A DNA stretch of 34,650 bases from an uncultured Veillonella sp. (GCF_937981445.1 NZ_CALJON010000041.1:1-34650), one strand, 5' to 3'. Shown: positions 24,374-32,986, numbered from the stretch's first letter. Notes: generated by a model from the letters alone, not told the origin. Numbers and translations are program-made.

Positions 24374-25746
24374 TGAATCGAGTAGCAATAATTGGTGGCG
24401 GTCTGACCGGCCTATCTACGGCTTACTATTTAGGTCAAGCACAGCCATCCTGGCAAATCGATGTATATGAAAAAGAAAGCCGTTTTGGTGGCAAGATTAA
24501 AACGAAGCGCGTTGATGGCTATGTAGTGGAAGTAGGTCCTGATTCGTATTTGGCGCGCAAGCAGGCCATGACGGATTTAATCAATGAGTTGGGGCTTGGT
24601 GAAACGATTGTAACCAATGCAACAGGACAGGCTTTTATTTATAATGATAATCGCATGTTCCCGATTCCCGGCGGTGCTATTGTAGGTATTCCTACGGAGT
24701 TCGTGCCATTTGCCAAATCGACCTTGCTTTCTTGGCCTGGTAAATTCCGCGCTATGCAGGATTATTTTAAAAGCCCCTATCCTACTGATGGGGATGTGTC
24801 CATTGGAGAATTTTTCCGTTACCATTTAGGTAATGAAATGATGGATAAACTGATTGAGCCCTTGTTGTCGGGGATTTATGGGGGCAATATTTATGAATTA
24901 AGCTTAGATGCGACATTCCCAGAATTTCATAGTATGGAACGAAAATACGGGAATATGGTAAAAGGCATGTTAGCAGCACGCAAACAGCGTGGTGCTAGTG
25001 GCACGAAGCCAAGTGGTCAGTTCCGTCAATTGACTGGTGGCTTAGAGTCTATTATTGATGCCTTAGTAGCCCAAATGCCATCTAATGTAACTTTGTATAA
25101 GAATACAGATGTTACCTCTATTGAAAAGGTGGCGGCTGGGTATGTTTTAGGTGGCACGGTGATGACGCCTTATAATGAACTCATCATTACAACACCACCG
25201 CAGAGCTATGGCGCATGGTTTAAGGAGGATTCTAAGTTTAACGAATTGATTTCCATGGACTTATCGTCTTGTGCTATTGCTATTATGGGGTTTGACCGCG
25301 CTAGTTTTGATGCTCCGCTTAATGGAACGGGCTTTGTTATTACGCGCAAATGTAAAACACCACTAACGGCTTGCACCTATATTAGTGTGAAATGGCCTCA
25401 AACTACGCCAGAAGACCGCGTAGTACTTCGCGTGTTCATGGGGAAACCAGGGGACGATACAGTACAGCGCTTAGATGAGGAGTCCTTAAAAGAGCTGGCT
25501 TTAGAAGAAATTCAAAAGATTATGAATTTCACGGCTAAGCCGTTATGGACTGAGTTAACTCGTTTAAATAAGAGCATGCCACAATACAAAGTGGGGCACC
25601 GTGATATGATTGCTCGTTTGACTGCTTATGCCAATAAGGCTTATCCAGGGCTTCATATGATTGGCACACCATTTGATGGTGTGGGCATGCCTGATGGAGT
25701 TCGTCAAGCTAAGACTTTAGTAGATAAACAATTTTCAAATCGATAA
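24373..25746 (+). CDS. hemY: Coproporphyrinogen III / protoporphyrinogen oxidase, HemY type
   Basis: FAD enzyme (CgoX) that oxidises coproporphyrinogen III to coproporphyrin III with oxygen. 457 residues with the N-terminal dinucleotide fold GGGLTG at 8-13 and the second-strand YEKESRFGGKIKT. GPDSYLARK, LLSGIYGGN and the C-terminal FDGVGMPDGV flavin segment are typical of HemY. Start ATG at 24373 forms TGATG with the hemH stop, indicating translational coupling; a GTG at 24370 is a less likely start. Its last codons are the first unit of a 15-base array. Confidence 0.95.
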   Translation: MNRVAIIGGGLTGLSTAYYLGQAQPSWQIDVYEKESRFGGKIKTKRVDGYVVEVGPDSYLARKQAMTDLINELGLGETIVTNATGQAFIYNDNRMFPIPGGAIVGIPTEFVPFAKSTLLSWPGKFRAMQDYFKSPYPTDGDVSIGEFFRYHLGNEMMDKLIEPLLSGIYGGNIYELSLDATFPEFHSMERKYGNMVKGMLAARKQRGASGTKPSGQFRQLTGGLESIIDALVAQMPSNVTLYKNTDVTSIEKVAAGYVLGGTVMTPYNELIITTPPQSYGAWFKEDSKFNELISMDLSSCAIAIMGFDRASFDAPLNGTGFVITRKCKTPLTACTYISVKWPQTTPEDRVVLRVFMGKPGDDTVQRLDEESLKELALEEIQKIMNFTAKPLWTELTRLNKSMPQYKVGHRDMIARLTAYANKAYPGLHMIGTPFDGVGMPDGVRQAKTLVDKQFSNR

Positions 25747-25791
25747 TTTACAAATAGCTAAATTATAAATAGCTAAATTACAAATAGATAA
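25732..25791 (+). repeat. 15-base tandem array, 4 units, starting in the hemY stop
   Basis: TTTTCAAATCGATAA (25732-25746, the last five codons including TAA), TTTACAAATAGCTAA, ATTATAAATAGCTAA and ATTACAAATAGATAA. Each unit ends in TAA, so the frame is stopped repeatedly. Confidence 0.92.
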
Positions 25792-25813
25792 TTTGACATG
25801 AGGAGGTAATAGT

Positions 25814-26632
25814 ATGGAAGAACAAAAACATCATCATGGGATGGGAATTCACAATTCAAATTTAGCAGAAGGTCATCCTCATGGTGCTAGCACCGATGAA
25901 AAATCCCCAGCTGTATTAACTTATGAAGGTTGGTTTAGCATTCATGCTACATATCGTATTGATTTTCAAAAATGGCAGACTTGGGCGCCACAAAAACAGG
26001 CGGACGCATTAGCTGAGTTTAAAGCTTTTATTGGTGAATTAGAAGTTCGCCATGAAGCGCATGAAGCAAGTTATGCTTTATATAATGTGGCGGGGCAAAA
26101 GGGTGATCTTTTGATTTGGTTCTTAGAGCCAACCCTTGAAGAAGTGACAGCTCGTGAAACAGCCCTTCGTAAAATGGCTATCGGTGATGTATTAATTCCA
26201 ACAGCTTCTTTTGTAGCCGTTATTGAAGTAAGTAATTACATGCGCACTGATATTAATCATCCAAAGGTACAAGCTCGCTTATATCCTAAAGTACCTCGTT
26301 TAAAATACATGTGCTTCTATCCTATGAGCAAACAACGTCATTTAACTGATAACTGGTATATGACAAGTCGTGAAGAACGCGGTCGTATGATGCGCTCTCA
26401 TGGTCAAATTGGTAAGAAGTATGAAGATACTATCAAGGAATTTACTACGGGTGCTTGTGGCCTTGATGATTGGGAATGGGGCATTACACTCATGTCTGAT
26501 GATCCAGTGCAGTTTAAGAAAATTGTCAATGAAATGCGCTTTGATGAAGTAAGTGCGCGTTTTGGTATTTTTGGACCATTTACAGTAGGGACTATTTTAG
26601 ACGAAGCCGGTCTTGATCAATTGTTTGCGTAA
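25814..26632 (+). CDS. hemQ: Coproheme decarboxylase (chlorite dismutase-like)
   Basis: Last step of the coproporphyrin branch: two oxidative decarboxylations turn coproheme into heme b using peroxide. 272 residues. The catalytic Tyr169 and Lys173 lie in YPMSK, and the proximal heme ligand His196 lies in MRSHGQIGKKY, 27 residues on, the spacing known for HemQ. DDWEWGITLMSDDP and FGIFGPFTVG are typical. The first 24 residues are an extra His-rich tail (HHHGMGIH...HPHG, six His) before the fold starts. AGGAGG precedes the ATG. It is separated from hemY by a repeat array but is probably in the same operon. Confidence 0.95.
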   Translation: MEEQKHHHGMGIHNSNLAEGHPHGASTDEKSPAVLTYEGWFSIHATYRIDFQKWQTWAPQKQADALAEFKAFIGELEVRHEAHEASYALYNVAGQKGDLLIWFLEPTLEEVTARETALRKMAIGDVLIPTASFVAVIEVSNYMRTDINHPKVQARLYPKVPRLKYMCFYPMSKQRHLTDNWYMTSREERGRMMRSHGQIGKKYEDTIKEFTTGACGLDDWEWGITLMSDDPVQFKKIVNEMRFDEVSARFGIFGPFTVGTILDEAGLDQLFA

Positions 26633-26671
26633 GTTTTGTAGTAGACTGGTTGCGCCTGTGTTAAAACGTTT

Positions 26672-26770
26672 TAATTGCTAGTTTTATTATTAGTTTATTT
26701 ACTAGTTTTTAATGCTAGCTTTTATTACTGACTTTTAATGCTAGTTTAATGCTAGTTTATTGCTAGTTTT
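26672..26770 (+). repeat. Degenerate 11-14-base tandem repeats after hemQ
   Basis: Variants of TTAATGCTAGTTTT recur about eight times with drifting length (AATTGCTAGTTTT, TTATTAGTTT, TTTACTAGTTTT, AATGCTAGCTTTT, AATGCTAGTTT and so on). They fill most of the gap between hemQ and the AI-2E-family gene. No gene or terminator is visible among them. Confidence 0.8.
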
Positions 26771-26816
26771 CAGAATAGATTCTATAAATAAATTAAAAAA
26801 TAGATAGAGATGAGCT

Positions 26817-28025
26817 ATGAATCCTTTAAAAGAGTATAAGCATATAGTAACGTTAATTATTTTAGCCGGTATTGTATTTCTGATTGCCATCAAGTTCGAT
26901 TCCATATTAGTTAATGTTCGCTTAGTCCTTAATGCGATCATGCCGCTCGTATGGGGCATTTTAATTGCGTTTGTTTTAAATATTATTGTTAAACGATTTG
27001 AGCAAATTTATGCGCCGAAGAGCACGAAGAAATGGGTGATTGCCTCACGGCGTCCCGTATGTATCGTGTTGGCTATTTTATCTGTATTATTGGCCTTATT
27101 TATAGTGGGCTGGATGGCGGTGCCTCAATTGGTACATTCCCTTACTATTATTGTGCAAGCCGTACCTGGTTTGTATGAACAGGGCAGCCAGTTTGTTAGC
27201 AGTTTTATTGCGAATACGCCAGCTCTTCATGATTCGGGCGTAATGAATTCCATTTCACCTGAGTCATTTGCAGATAATCTTAAAAAGATTGGCGCTGATA
27301 GTGGTCGCTATATTGTGCGCACTATGAGCGATACGGTAGAGTGGGTCTTCGATTTTGTAGTAGGCCTTATCTTTGCCATTTATGTTCTATTGGACAAAGA
27401 AACATTGCGTAGTCAATTAGGCCGGATTTGTCGGGCTTATGGACGAGAACATCGCATTGGCGTATTTGTTCATGTGTGGCGCGTAGCTAGTCAAGTGTTC
27501 AGTAGTTTCTTTATCGGTCAATTTTTAGATGCATTGATTCTAGGTGTTATGGTCGGTGCGGGACTGGCAATTTTCTCCGTCCCTTATGCGCTGACTATTG
27601 GCTGTGTAATTGGCTTAACGGCTCTTATTCCGCTTTTAGGGGCCTATATCGGTGGTTTCATGGGGATGATTATGTTGCTCTCCGTGTCGACTATGGATGC
27701 GTTGATTTTTATTATTATCTTAGTTGTTATGCAACAAATTGAAGGTAATTTTATTTATCCTAAAATTGTGGGCGGCTCTGTAGGGCTTCCAGGCATTTGG
27801 GTGTTTGCAGCAATTACAGTGGGCGGTACTTTATATGGTGTGCCAGGTATTTTGTTGAGCGTACCATTGGGCGCTACGATTTATAAATTAGTCCGTGAAG
27901 ATGTAGACAAACGCTTGGCCTCTAAGGCACAAAAGGCCCATGCCCATGAAGAGAAACAACATCTTCATAAGGCACAAATTAATGAGGAGCATGTAACGCT
28001 TCAGGAGACTAATCCAAAAGAATAA
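26817..28025 (+). CDS. AI-2E family transporter (PerM/YdiK-type permease)
   Basis: 402-residue inner-membrane protein with about eight transmembrane segments. The family layout is clear: two N-terminal helices ending in NAIMPLVWGILIAFVLNIIVKRFE, a third helix, a long extracytoplasmic helix region (about 115-165), then a C-terminal block with FSSFFIGQFLDALILGVM, the glycine-rich PLLGAYIGGFMGM and the QQIEGNFIYPKIVGGSVGLP signature. The C-terminal tail is charged and His-rich. Despite the family name, members export varied substrates or act as antiporters; the substrate here is unknown. The ribosome binding site is weak (GATGAG). Confidence 0.9.
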   Translation: MNPLKEYKHIVTLIILAGIVFLIAIKFDSILVNVRLVLNAIMPLVWGILIAFVLNIIVKRFEQIYAPKSTKKWVIASRRPVCIVLAILSVLLALFIVGWMAVPQLVHSLTIIVQAVPGLYEQGSQFVSSFIANTPALHDSGVMNSISPESFADNLKKIGADSGRYIVRTMSDTVEWVFDFVVGLIFAIYVLLDKETLRSQLGRICRAYGREHRIGVFVHVWRVASQVFSSFFIGQFLDALILGVMVGAGLAIFSVPYALTIGCVIGLTALIPLLGAYIGGFMGMIMLLSVSTMDALIFIIILVVMQQIEGNFIYPKIVGGSVGLPGIWVFAAITVGGTLYGVPGILLSVPLGATIYKLVREDVDKRLASKAQKAHAHEEKQHLHKAQINEEHVTLQETNPKE

Positions 28026-28040
28026 ACTACCAATAGAATT

Positions 28041-28052
28041 CTCAAAACTGAG
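28041..28052 (+). promoter_or_regulatory. Candidate operator CTCAAAACTGAG upstream of the PepSY gene
   Basis: Perfect CTCA-AAAC-TGAG hairpin or palindrome, extended by GAAT/ATTC outside. It sits 16 bases before the -35 and differs by one base from the motif upstream of hemE. Confidence 0.4.
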
Positions 28053-28068
28053 GATTCCGTGAAATTGA

Positions 28069-28097
28069 TTGAGAACAATTAATACCTGTGATATACT
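28069..28097 (+). promoter_or_regulatory. PepSY gene promoter
   Basis: TTGAGA (28069-28074), 17-base spacer, TATACT (28092-28097), each five of six to consensus. An AATTG...CAATT dyad overlaps the -35. Confidence 0.65.
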
Positions 28098-28127
28098 TAT
28101 CGTATATTACTGTTTAGGAGGTAAGGA

Positions 28128-28775
28128 ATGAATAAAAAACTAACATCCCTCGCTTTGGCTGGGGTTATGGCTGTTGGTGCATGGTCCCTTACTGCTGTAG
28201 GTACTGTGTCTGCAGCAGATGCTGCTGATGTGACACCAACTACAGTGACTCGTCAAGAAGGTCAGTCTATGGTTCTTAGCATGCGTGAAGTGGCTGGCAT
28301 TTTCTTAGGAAAATACCCTAATTCTGCGATTCACTCCATTTCACTAAAACCAGATAAAGGCCGTTTTGCTTATGTAGTAGAAGGTTATACACTAAAGAAA
28401 ACATACAAATTACAAATTGATGTTATTACATCTAAGATTATTAAGGAGACGGTAGATGACAAGGAAAAAGATATTCCAAACCGCATCTTCAATCCTTTAA
28501 ATGTAATGGAACCTAAGAAGGCAGAAGCAATTGCTGTAGCTCAAATTGGCGAAGGTGCTTTGAGCAAGGGCTGGGAAGTGAAAGCTGAAAATGGTGAAGT
28601 AACGTATGTAGTAGCGGTTTACCGAAATGGTGAAAAAGTAGATATTACACTCAATGCTGTTACTGGTGACATTCTTTCTGTTAGCGAACCAGAACCAATG
28701 ATTATTAGCGATGATGGTGCTGATGCTGAAGTGGAAGGCGAAGACACTTGGTTTGTACCAAAACAATTTAGATAA
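28128..28775 (+). CDS. Secreted PepSY-domain protein
   Basis: 215 residues with a signal peptide (about 1-29, cut near TVSA/A). Two PepSY-like repeats lie at about 54-105 (EVAGIFLGKYPNSAIHSISL ... DVITSKIIKE) and 130-185 (AIAVAQIGEGALSKGWEVKA ... LNAVTGDILSV), each ending in the D-x-x-T-(S/G)-x-I turn. The tail is acidic (DDGADAEVEGED). PepSY domains are often inhibitory or binding modules of extracytoplasmic proteins. AGGAGG precedes the ATG; the gene has its own promoter and terminator. It shares a possible operator with the heme operon, so a heme or redox-responsive role is conceivable. Confidence 0.85.
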   Translation: MNKKLTSLALAGVMAVGAWSLTAVGTVSAADAADVTPTTVTRQEGQSMVLSMREVAGIFLGKYPNSAIHSISLKPDKGRFAYVVEGYTLKKTYKLQIDVITSKIIKETVDDKEKDIPNRIFNPLNVMEPKKAEAIAVAQIGEGALSKGWEVKAENGEVTYVVAVYRNGEKVDITLNAVTGDILSVSEPEPMIISDDGADAEVEGEDTWFVPKQFR

Positions 28776-28789
28776 TCTATATAAAAAGG

Positions 28790-28817
28790 TGCACATGTGA
28801 CGCATGTGCATTTTTTT
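28790..28817 (+). terminator. PepSY gene terminator
   Basis: TGCACATG (28790-28797), loop TGACG, CATGTGCA (28803-28810), then seven T. Confidence 0.92.
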
Positions 28818-28873
28818 ATGAGTATAATGTTGACTAAAATCATCCACATATATAATTTAAATAGGAGGTCTAT

Positions 28874-31800
28874 GTGATAGTTAAAACTGCACGGCAAGAG
28901 CTTATTCGCTTTAAAAATAAGGCCATAGGGTTAGGGAGTTTTAGCTTACTAGGAACCTTAGCGATAGTAGGGCAAGCTTGGTTTTTTGCCGTATTAATTA
29001 ATGAAACATTTTTCTTAGGGAAATCCTTAGCTGATGTAGGCAGCACCTTACTTTGTCTAGGCGGCGCTATTTTGCTTCGTATGATTGCTACGTTTTGGCA
29101 AGAGCAAGTGGCACAGGATTTAGCCAGCCTGGCTAAGGAGGATTTACGGCAGCAAATTTGGTCCCATTTGATGCGTCTTGGGCCTTTTACAGGAGAGCGA
29201 CATGGCGATGTGGTTCATTTATTAACCGATGGACTGGAAAATGTGGAAGCCTATATCGCCCGCTATGTGCCGCAAATGCTGTATGCCATGATGATTCCTT
29301 TGGTCATGGCTATCGCTATAATTGATGCGGCCCCTTGGGTTGCTATTATATTATTTATTACATTTCCACTCATTCCGTTCTTTATGATTTTAATTGGTCG
29401 TAAGGCTGAAAAAATGAATAAGGAACAGTGGGAGCGTATGAGCTTTTTGAGTGGCCATTTTCTTGATGTATTGCAAGGTATTGTAACACTTAAACTGTTT
29501 GGTCGGTCAGAAGAGCAAGTCTCAGTTATTGAACGATTATCTGCTGAGTTTAGAGATTCTACGCTGCGCGTGTTGCGCATTGCCTTTTTATCGGCCTTAG
29601 TATTGGAATTAGTGAGCACCATTAGTACGGCTTTGATTGCCGTATATATGGGGGTGGCTCTATTGTATGGGCATGAAGAGTTTTTACCAGCGTTCTTTGT
29701 GCTCTTATTGGCACCTGAATTTTATGCGCCCTTAAGGCAATTAGGGGCGGCGTTCCACAGGGGCATGGCAGGGCAAGTGAGCTTAAGTAAAATTGATGAA
29801 TTTTTAGCCATCCCAGTGCAAGAACCGATTTCAGGGACTCATGAGTTTAATAAAACAGAGCCTATCTATGAGGTGCAATTTGATGCGGTAGGCTATGAAT
29901 ATCCATCACTTCATGGTGAGGCTGTAAGGGACAAATTTGGTCTTGAAACGATAGAGTTTACCCTTAAACGAGGGGACATTACGATGCTCGTTGGTGAAAG
30001 TGGGGCCGGTAAGAGTACGATTGCTCATTTGTTGATGCGCTTAATGGCACCTACGAAGGGGCGTATTCTGGTAGACGGCATTGATTTGCTCAGTGTCAAT
30101 ACGGAGAACTGGCGTGATCTCGTTACCTTTGTGCCGCAACAACCTCATTTATTTAAAGGTACATTACGAGACAATATTACCTTTCATCAGCCCATGGAGG
30201 AAGCTCGTGTCGAAGAAGCCCTTCGTTTAGTAGAAGCGGACGAATTTATTGCAGAATTGCCAGATGGTTTAGATACTGTAATTAGTGAAGGTGGCGTGGG
30301 CCTTTCTGGTGGTCAAAGGCAGCGCATTGCCTTGGCACGTGCCTTTTTGAAACAAGCGTCGATTCTAGTTCTCGATGAAATTACAGCGCATCTTGATGTG
30401 GCCACAGAGCAGTCCTTAGCTAAGGCTTTAAAGGTATTAATGAAGGACCGTATTGTGTTATTAGTAGGCCATCGCTTAGCTACTATGCGTTGGGCTGACC
30501 ATCTCTTAGTTATGCGTGAGGGTCATATTATTGAACGAGGGGGCTTTGATGAGCTCGTTCATAGGGGCGGTTATTTTAGTAAGCTGGTAGCGGCCGGCAT
30601 GGGACGACCTCTCACTGAAGAGGTATTGCAGGAAATAAAAACAAATGCGTATGACGGCATCGATCATGACTCGTCTGCAATGACTTATGAACGCAATGCT
30701 GGCATAAATAGGGGCATTGTCGGTGAAATTAGGCGAGGTATTACTAGGGGCGTTAACAGAGACGCTGAGAGTGGCGTTGTCAGTGAAGTTAACAGTGGCC
30801 TTAGCCGAGGAAACAGCAGCAGTCTCAACCGAGGAAACACCAGTAATCTTAATAGTGGAAACAGCAGCAGTCTTAATAAGGAGCTGACTTCCACTGGTTG
30901 GCTTAATCGCCTTTTTGCTGTCCTAGGACCAGCGCGAAATTCCTTATGGCTTAGCCTTTTATTTTCATTCCTCACGGTATTTATGAATGTAGGTCTATTG
31001 ACTACGTCTGCTTGGCTTATTACGGAAGCAGCTTTGCGACCTGAATTAGCTGCGTTGAGTTTAGCTATTGTGGGTGTTCGATTCTTTGGGATTGCCCGCG
31101 CTGTTTGCCGCTATATTGAACGCTATGTGTCGCATTATATGGCCTTTCAGGGTTTGTATGGTCTTCGCTGTTGGTTTTATAAAAAATTAGAACCTTTAGT
31201 GCCAGCTGTACTTAATCGTTTTAGTAGCGGAGAAGTATTAGGCCGCATTATGGCAGATATTGAAACATTACAGTTTTTCTACTTGCGCGTTATTATTCCG
31301 CCAGTAGGGGCTGTGTTGTTGACCTTCATTGGCTTTTATTTCTTGTCTCATTTCTCCATGTATTTGGTGGTCTTATTAGGTCTTGCATTTATTTTAGGTG
31401 CTATAGTGATTCCTTATGGCGTATTTTTACATAATTGCAAGGCTACTGATGCAGCGCTGGGCTATCGCAGTGATGTTAAAAACACCATAGTGGAAAGTTT
31501 AGCCGGCATCATGGATATTTTGACGTATAAACAGGAGCAGCCTGTTAGCGACCGAGTGAGTGAAGAGTTTAAGACCCTCAGTATGGCCCAGCAGGTAGTA
31601 GAGCGCGGCGTGAATTGGGGCGATACTTTATTATTAGGCCTTACACAACTCACCATGGTTGCAGGGGCTATGATCATGATTCCAGTGGCTCACGGCAGTC
31701 AAACAGAGGGCGTGTTTATCGCAGTGGTAGCTATTTCCTTGCAGTCTTATTTTGAAGCCTTGGTGCCGTTAGCGATTTCTTGGTATCATGGTCGAGAAAG

Positions 31801-32623
31801 TAAGGCGGCCATGAATCGCTTGTTAAGTTTAGCTGAGCAAGAACCGGCAGTGGTTGATACGGGGCGACCTAGTGGTATTGAGCCTAGTGCAGTAGGTATA
31901 CGCTTTGATTCAGTAAGCTTTGCTTATCCTAGTGAGGTGCAAAAGCTTGTATATGACAAGGTATCTCTTGAAATTGAGGCAGCGGAAAAAGTGGCTTTAG
32001 TTGGGCCAAGCGGGTCAGGAAAGACAACCTTGCTCACTTTATTGGAACGTTTTTATGATTATGACGGGCAGATCTATTTAGGCAATCAAGAATTGCGCAC
32101 CATTCCCATTAGTGAAGCGCGCAGTTATTATGGAAGCTTGACGCAGGACTCATATTTATTCCATGCTAGTTTAGAAGATAATATTCGTTTAGCGAAACCG
32201 ACAGCCACTGAAGAGGAACTGGCACAGGCTCTACGCTTTGCCGCTATTTATGACTGGGCCATGGCCCTACCTAATGGTTTAAAAACTATTATTGGCAGTG
32301 GTGGCATGGGGGTCAGCGGTGGGCAGAAACAGCGCATTGCCTTGGCTCGCTTATGGCTTCGTAACAGTCTTATTCTTCTCTTAGATGAACCGTTAGAAGG
32401 GTTAGATCAAGTGGTGCGAGAAGAAATTCAAAGCTCCTTACATACCTTGATGCGCCACAAGACCGTAATTTGCGTTACACATCATTTAGGTGGTTTAGAA
32501 AAAATGGACCGCATTTTGTTTATGGATCATGGACAAATCATTGAAGATGGTAGCTATGACGAATTAATGGCAAAACGTGGAGCTTTCTATGCGTACCGAA
32601 AATTATCTATGGAAAGCGTATAA
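28874..32623 (+). CDS. cydDC: Single-chain CydDC thiol/heme-linked ABC exporter
   Basis: 1249 residues holding two complete ABC half-transporters. CydD half: six-helix domain (about 20-310, with VVHLLTDGLENVEAYIARY), Walker A GESGAGKS near 374, signature LSGGQRQRIALARA near 477, Walker B LVLDE, H-loop GHRLA. CydC half: helices from about 690 (LFSFLTVFMNVGLLTTSAWLI, VSHYMAFQGLYGLRCWFY), Walker A GPSGSGKT near 1044, SGGQKQRIALARLWL near 1147, LLLDEPLEGLD, H-loop THHLGG. CydDC exports glutathione/cysteine or binds heme and is needed for cytochrome bd assembly. Normally two genes; here one frame joined by a low-complexity linker (about 590-675) of Gly/Asn/Ser repeats. The start is GTG with AGGAGG five to six bases before it. 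Family is secure; fusion is seen directly. Confidence 0.92.
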   Translation: MIVKTARQELIRFKNKAIGLGSFSLLGTLAIVGQAWFFAVLINETFFLGKSLADVGSTLLCLGGAILLRMIATFWQEQVAQDLASLAKEDLRQQIWSHLMRLGPFTGERHGDVVHLLTDGLENVEAYIARYVPQMLYAMMIPLVMAIAIIDAAPWVAIILFITFPLIPFFMILIGRKAEKMNKEQWERMSFLSGHFLDVLQGIVTLKLFGRSEEQVSVIERLSAEFRDSTLRVLRIAFLSALVLELVSTISTALIAVYMGVALLYGHEEFLPAFFVLLLAPEFYAPLRQLGAAFHRGMAGQVSLSKIDEFLAIPVQEPISGTHEFNKTEPIYEVQFDAVGYEYPSLHGEAVRDKFGLETIEFTLKRGDITMLVGESGAGKSTIAHLLMRLMAPTKGRILVDGIDLLSVNTENWRDLVTFVPQQPHLFKGTLRDNITFHQPMEEARVEEALRLVEADEFIAELPDGLDTVISEGGVGLSGGQRQRIALARAFLKQASILVLDEITAHLDVATEQSLAKALKVLMKDRIVLLVGHRLATMRWADHLLVMREGHIIERGGFDELVHRGGYFSKLVAAGMGRPLTEEVLQEIKTNAYDGIDHDSSAMTYERNAGINRGIVGEIRRGITRGVNRDAESGVVSEVNSGLSRGNSSSLNRGNTSNLNSGNSSSLNKELTSTGWLNRLFAVLGPARNSLWLSLLFSFLTVFMNVGLLTTSAWLITEAALRPELAALSLAIVGVRFFGIARAVCRYIERYVSHYMAFQGLYGLRCWFYKKLEPLVPAVLNRFSSGEVLGRIMADIETLQFFYLRVIIPPVGAVLLTFIGFYFLSHFSMYLVVLLGLAFILGAIVIPYGVFLHNCKATDAALGYRSDVKNTIVESLAGIMDILTYKQEQPVSDRVSEEFKTLSMAQQVVERGVNWGDTLLLGLTQLTMVAGAMIMIPVAHGSQTEGVFIAVVAISLQSYFEALVPLAISWYHGRESKAAMNRLLSLAEQEPAVVDTGRPSGIEPSAVGIRFDSVSFAYPSEVQKLVYDKVSLEIEAAEKVALVGPSGSGKTTLLTLLERFYDYDGQIYLGNQELRTIPISEARSYYGSLTQDSYLFHASLEDNIRLAKPTATEEELAQALRFAAIYDWAMALPNGLKTIIGSGGMGVSGGQKQRIALARLWLRNSLILLLDEPLEGLDQVVREEIQSSLHTLMRHKTVICVTHHLGGLEKMDRILFMDHGQIIEDGSYDELMAKRGAFYAYRKLSMESV
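30799..30880 (+). repeat. 24-base in-frame tandem repeat in the CydD-CydC linker
   Basis: Units at 30799, 30823 and 30847 (each 24 bases, each with a GGAAACA core and mostly AGCAGCAG), then a broken fourth. They encode the eight-residue pattern xL(S/N)(R/S)GN(S/T)S. Upstream from about 30700 the linker shows looser repeats of the same style (NRG, TRG, NSG). Confidence 0.9.
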
Positions 32624-32694
32624 ACTTGTAGGGGATAAATTAGTAATGTAGAAATTGGTAGTGTATAAATTGATAGTGAATAAATTGGTAAGCC
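32620..32694 (+). repeat. 15-base tandem array, 5 units, starting at the cydDC stop
   Basis: ATAAACTTGTAGGGG, ATAAATTAGTAATGT, AGAAATTGGTAGTGT, ATAAATTGATAGTGA, ATAAATTGGTAAGCC. The cydDC TAA (32621-32623) is inside unit 1. Confidence 0.9.
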
Positions 32695-32840
32695 TTTTGT
32701 AAATTATGCCATAAAAACCAAGTTATATGAGCTTTTTGTAATGTCTTAGTAAAGCTTTAGTTAGGCCTATTGTTTTTATTTTTCCTTTCTGTACAATAAG
32801 AGTATGAGAAAAAACTTCCATACGTATCCATTGGTGATTT

Positions 32841-32927
32841 ACTTTTTGTGAAAAAAACTTTTTTGTAAAAGACTTTTGGTAAGAGATTTCTTGTAAAAGA
32901 CTTTTTGTAAAAGATTTTTTCTAAAAG
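32841..32927 (+). repeat. 14-15-base tandem array, about 6 units
   Basis: Variants of ACTTTTTGTAAAAG at 32857, 32872, 32886, 32900 and 32914 (14-15 bases each), preceded by a related ACTTTTTGTGAAAAAA at 32841. The alternation of T and A runs lets each unit fold on itself. Confidence 0.88.
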
Positions 32928-32986
32928 AAGGGGGCTATTAGTCCCTAGCAAATTGTAAACAAGGTAGAAAGGAATCGGTGACGTAT

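Noticed and set aside
28830..28856. Promoter TTGACT-15-TATAAT just before cydDC
   Set aside because: The spacer is too short and the predicted start of transcription would fall inside the AGGAGG, leaving no usable ribosome binding site.
30685..30975. 96-codon minus-strand frame opposite the CydDC linker
   Set aside because: It is a Leu/Arg-rich mirror of the 24-base repeats and has no start signals.
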